Shown here piece after piece: positions 62,031-64,000 of a DNA stretch of 64,000 bases (position 1 is the stretch's first letter; each line of letters opens with the position of its first letter). The stretch lies in the NCBI GenBank assembly GCA_944321525.1, contig CALULQ010000014.1:1-64000 (forward strand), in the 5' to 3' direction. Source of the stretch: an uncultured Paraprevotella sp. (GTDB lineage Bacteria; Bacteroidota; Bacteroidia; Bacteroidales; Bacteroidaceae). The notes below the pieces were generated by a model that was not told the DNA's origin, ran no database searches, and saw nothing but the letters and a program-made list of their open reading frames with translations. The position numbers and the translations under genes were made by a program.

Positions 62031-62657
62031 TTAAATACTTAAACCAGAGAAACACATAAAGGCCATCGCCATCAGGCCCACGGTGATGAACGTGATGCCC
62101 AGTCCCTGCAAGGGCTTCGGCACGTTGGTGTAGGCCATCTTCTCGCGGATGGCAGCCAAAGACACGATGGCCAGCATCCAGCCGATACCCGAACCCAAGG
62201 CGTAGGCGATGGAATCCCACACATTGGAAATGGCCTGCGTGCTCGTGGCCGGATCCATCGAGATGCGCTGCTGCATGAAGAGCGACGCACCCATGATGGC
62301 GCAGTTCACGGCAATCAGCGGGAGGAAGATACCCAACGCGGCATAAAGCGAGGGAGAGAAACGCTCCACCACCATCTCCACCAACTGGGTAATGCCCGCA
62401 ATCACGGCGATGAACAGAATGAACGAAAGATAAGTCAAGTCTATGCCGAGGATGCCGTCTTCAGACAGCACCTTGGTCTGCAACAGATAATCCACGGGCA
62501 CGGTCACCAGCAAGACGAACGTCACGGCGATACCCAGCCCGAAGGCAGTCTTTACGTTCTTGGATACGGCCAAGTAAGAACACATACCCAGGAAGAAAGC
62601 GAAAATCATGTTGTCCACAAAAATCGAGCGGACGAACAAACTCAAAAAATGTTCCAT
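62031..62657 (-). CDS. nqrE: Na+-NQR subunit E
   Basis: 208 residues, six TM segments ([36 protein letters not shown] in parts). The central [10 protein letters not shown] and the FFLGMC segments contain the conserved cysteines that, with NqrD, hold an iron centre in the membrane. It is a core subunit of the Na+-pumping NADH:quinone reductase. It could be confused with RnfA/NqrE paralogues; the neighbours decide for NQR. Located between nqrD and nqrF. Confidence 0.96.
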   Translation of the reverse strand: MEHFLSLFVRSIFVDNMIFAFFLGMCSYLAVSKNVKTAFGLGIAVTFVLLVTVPVDYLLQTKVLSEDGILGIDLTYLSFILFIAVIAGITQLVEMVVERFSPSLYAALGIFLPLIAVNCAIMGASLFMQQRISMDPATSTQAISNVWDSIAYALGSGIGWMLAIVSLAAIREKMAYTNVPKPLQGLGITFITVGLMAMAFMCFSGLSI

Positions 62658-62687
62658 ATTGTCTTTCTATTTTAGGTTGTGGTTCGT

Positions 62688-63320
62688 TTACTTCTTCTCC
62701 TTCTTCTCATTGTACGCGCGGTGAACCCAAATCACACATCCCAAAAGGATCAAAGCCATGGCCGGCATGGTCATCATACCATTGTTCATGTAGCCCATGT
62801 CGTAGAAGCTTTGCGGAATGATCTGGAAGCCCAGCAAGGAACCGTTGCCCAGCAACTCGCGCACGGTGCCCACGACAACAAGCACAAGGGCATAGCCCAA
62901 ACCGTTGCCCAGACCGTCGAGGAAGCTCTCCCACGGACCGTTCATCATGGCGAACGCCTCAAGACGCCCCATCAAGATACAGTTGGTGATAATCAGACCC
63001 ACATAAACCGACAGCTGCACGCTCACGTCGTACGCGAAAGCCTTGAGCACCATGCTTACGATGGTCACCAAAGCAGCCACGACCACCAACTGCACGATAA
63101 TACGGATACGGTTGGGAATGGTCTTACGGATGATGGAAATAATCAGGTTGGAGAATGCAGTAATCACAGCCACGGAAAGTCCCATGACGATGGCAGGCTG
63201 CATCTGCGAAGTGACAGCCAAAGCCGAACAGATACCCAAGACCTGGACGGCAATCGGGTTGTCAAGGTTGAGGGGAGCGGAAAACACTTCCCGGTTCTCC
63301 TTAGAAAATAACTTGCTCAT
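62688..63320 (-). CDS. nqrD: Na+-NQR subunit D
   Basis: 210 residues, six TM segments. Typical are NPIAVQVLGICSALAVT and GLIITNCILMGRLEAFAM, which carry the conserved cysteines (C29-region and C112-region) of the membrane iron centre shared with NqrE. RnfE is the nearest paralogue; the operon supports NqrD. Coupled to nqrC (13 bp) and nqrE (30 bp). Confidence 0.96.
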   Translation of the reverse strand: MSKLFSKENREVFSAPLNLDNPIAVQVLGICSALAVTSQMQPAIVMGLSVAVITAFSNLIISIIRKTIPNRIRIIVQLVVVAALVTIVSMVLKAFAYDVSVQLSVYVGLIITNCILMGRLEAFAMMNGPWESFLDGLGNGLGYALVLVVVGTVRELLGNGSLLGFQIIPQSFYDMGYMNNGMMTMPAMALILLGCVIWVHRAYNEKKEKK

Positions 63321-63333
63321 ATCTTGCCTCCTT

Positions 63334-64000
63334 TTATTCGTTAGTAGTTAAAAATGTCATGTAACGGGACAAGCATTCCTGAAGCATGTTGTGCACGCCA
63401 TTGGTCGTCAGCGTGGCGCCCGTCAGTGCATCGCAACGGTTGGCATCGTCCAGACCTACCACGGTCTTGCCTTTCTTCACCACGCTCAAAGCCACGGCCG
63501 AGCCGTCAGCGCTGAGCAACTTCTTGCCTTCGAACTGCTTCTGGAATTTCTCATACTCCGTGATTAAAGCGCCCAAACCGGCCGTCTCGCCCTTGTGGGT
63601 GAAGTAGACGCCGTAAACGGTGTTCTTGTCAGCATTCAGGGCCACATATCCCCAAATGGCATCCCACAATCCCTTGCCGGTCACGGGAATGACATACTTC
63701 GTCTCGCCGTTCACCTGGCAGACATAAAGAGGAAGACATTCGTCGGAGATGTTCTTGTCCTCCACGGCAAAACCGTCCTGATCCTTCGACTTGCCATCCT
63801 TCACCACGTTTCCGTCTTTGTCGATGACCTCATCGGCCACCACCACCTCGGCGTAAGTGTTTTCCACATCGGCTTTCTCCACGTCGCGGAGGTTCAGGGC
63901 TGCCAGGATCTGGCTCTTCTTGTCAATGCGCACATTGGCCATCGACTGCGGTTCGAGCACCTTGGAAACGAAGGCCAACAAGAACGCCACGATAATGACC
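63334..64000 (-). CDS. nqrC: Na+-NQR subunit C (5' end beyond window)
   Basis: At least 221 codons are visible; the frame stays open to the right edge, reading …VIIVAFLLAFVSKVLEPQSMANVRIDKKSQILAALNL (in parts), so the start codon and most of the N-terminal TM lie beyond base 64000. The internal ATG in the frame near the edge is not the start. The covalent flavin site is intact: DALTGATLTTNGV near the C-terminus (SGAT-type motif, Thr carries FMN). It relays electrons from NqrF side to NqrB. nqrA and nqrB are expected just outside the window. Confidence 0.95.
   Translation of the reverse strand, partial: VIIVAFLLAFVSKVLEPQSMANVRIDKKSQILAALNLRDVEKADVENTYAEVVVADEVIDKDGNVVKDGKSKDQDGFAVEDKNISDECLPLYVCQVNGETKYVIPVTGKGLWDAIWGYVALNADKNTVYGVYFTHKGETAGLGALITEYEKFQKQFEGKKLLSADGSAVALSVVKKGKTVVGLDDANRCDALTGATLTTNGVHNMLQECLSRYMTFLTTNE

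Overview
The window is chromosomal DNA from a member of the Bacteroidales, of the Bacteroidaceae/Prevotellaceae type and GC-rich for that group. The evidence is the many upstream regions with the Bacteroidetes -7 box TAnnTTTG, a Rho with a long disordered insertion, lineage-typical families (DUF4835/PorD, DUF3127, DUF4301, GIN/DUF2807, a short membrane protein pair) and a Na+-translocating NADH:quinone reductase. The genus cannot be settled from this sequence alone. No phage, insertion sequence, CRISPR array or rRNA was seen.

Layout. 0.4-3.1 kb (minus strand): MFS transporter, panB, HAD phosphatase. 3.3-5.3 kb: one gene for an AbiEi-like winged-helix/Fic fusion, bracketed by two arrays of a 13-bp repeat. 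5.7-13.5 kb: acyl-CoA synthetase and an AddAB-type helicase-nuclease pair, then tRNA-Arg(TCT). 13.9-16.8 kb: two small membrane proteins, then an ECF sigma factor operon ending in a GIN-domain protein. 17.1-22.1 kb (minus): tRNA-Gly(TCC), nhaD, a 4-TM protein, ravA, viaA. 22.1-25.0 kb (minus): purT and a DUF4301 protein. 25.2-31.6 kb: a RelA/SpoT protein with a degenerate hydrolase site, an ABC-F ATPase (minus) and rho. 32-38.7 kb: AraC regulator divergent from a three-gene RND efflux operon. 39.1-47.1 kb: DUF3127 protein (minus), then dnaN, an exonuclease, coaBC, a PorD-like protein, recN and a TPR protein with a dead protease domain. 47.9-53.2 kb: BlaI-type repressor, M56 metallopeptidase and a TonB-receptor-like outer membrane protein. 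53.6-58.4 kb: two SGNH proteins and an MBOAT, a polysaccharide O-acetylation set. 58.6-59.9 kb: MATE transporter. 60.7-64.0 kb (minus): nqrFEDC, with nqrC running off the window.

Two repeat systems stand out. First, CCAAAATTTGTAG recurs about every 31-32 bp, five times before the Fic-fusion gene and four times after it. It overlaps that gene's -7 box and start codon, so it looks like an iterated operator for the protein's own DNA-binding domain. The two arrays are near copies, so the gene also sits between long direct repeats. Second, seven intergenic spots carry a modular palindrome made of two or three 18-bp near-palindromic units (consensus GTACTYTSCGSMRAGTAC) joined by a 4-bp TCGA linker (22-bp period). 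The best copies have outer inverted arms exactly 10 nt outside the core. All seven lie beside the 3' end of at least one gene, none in a divergent promoter gap. This looks like a REP-like family that I do not recognise by name.
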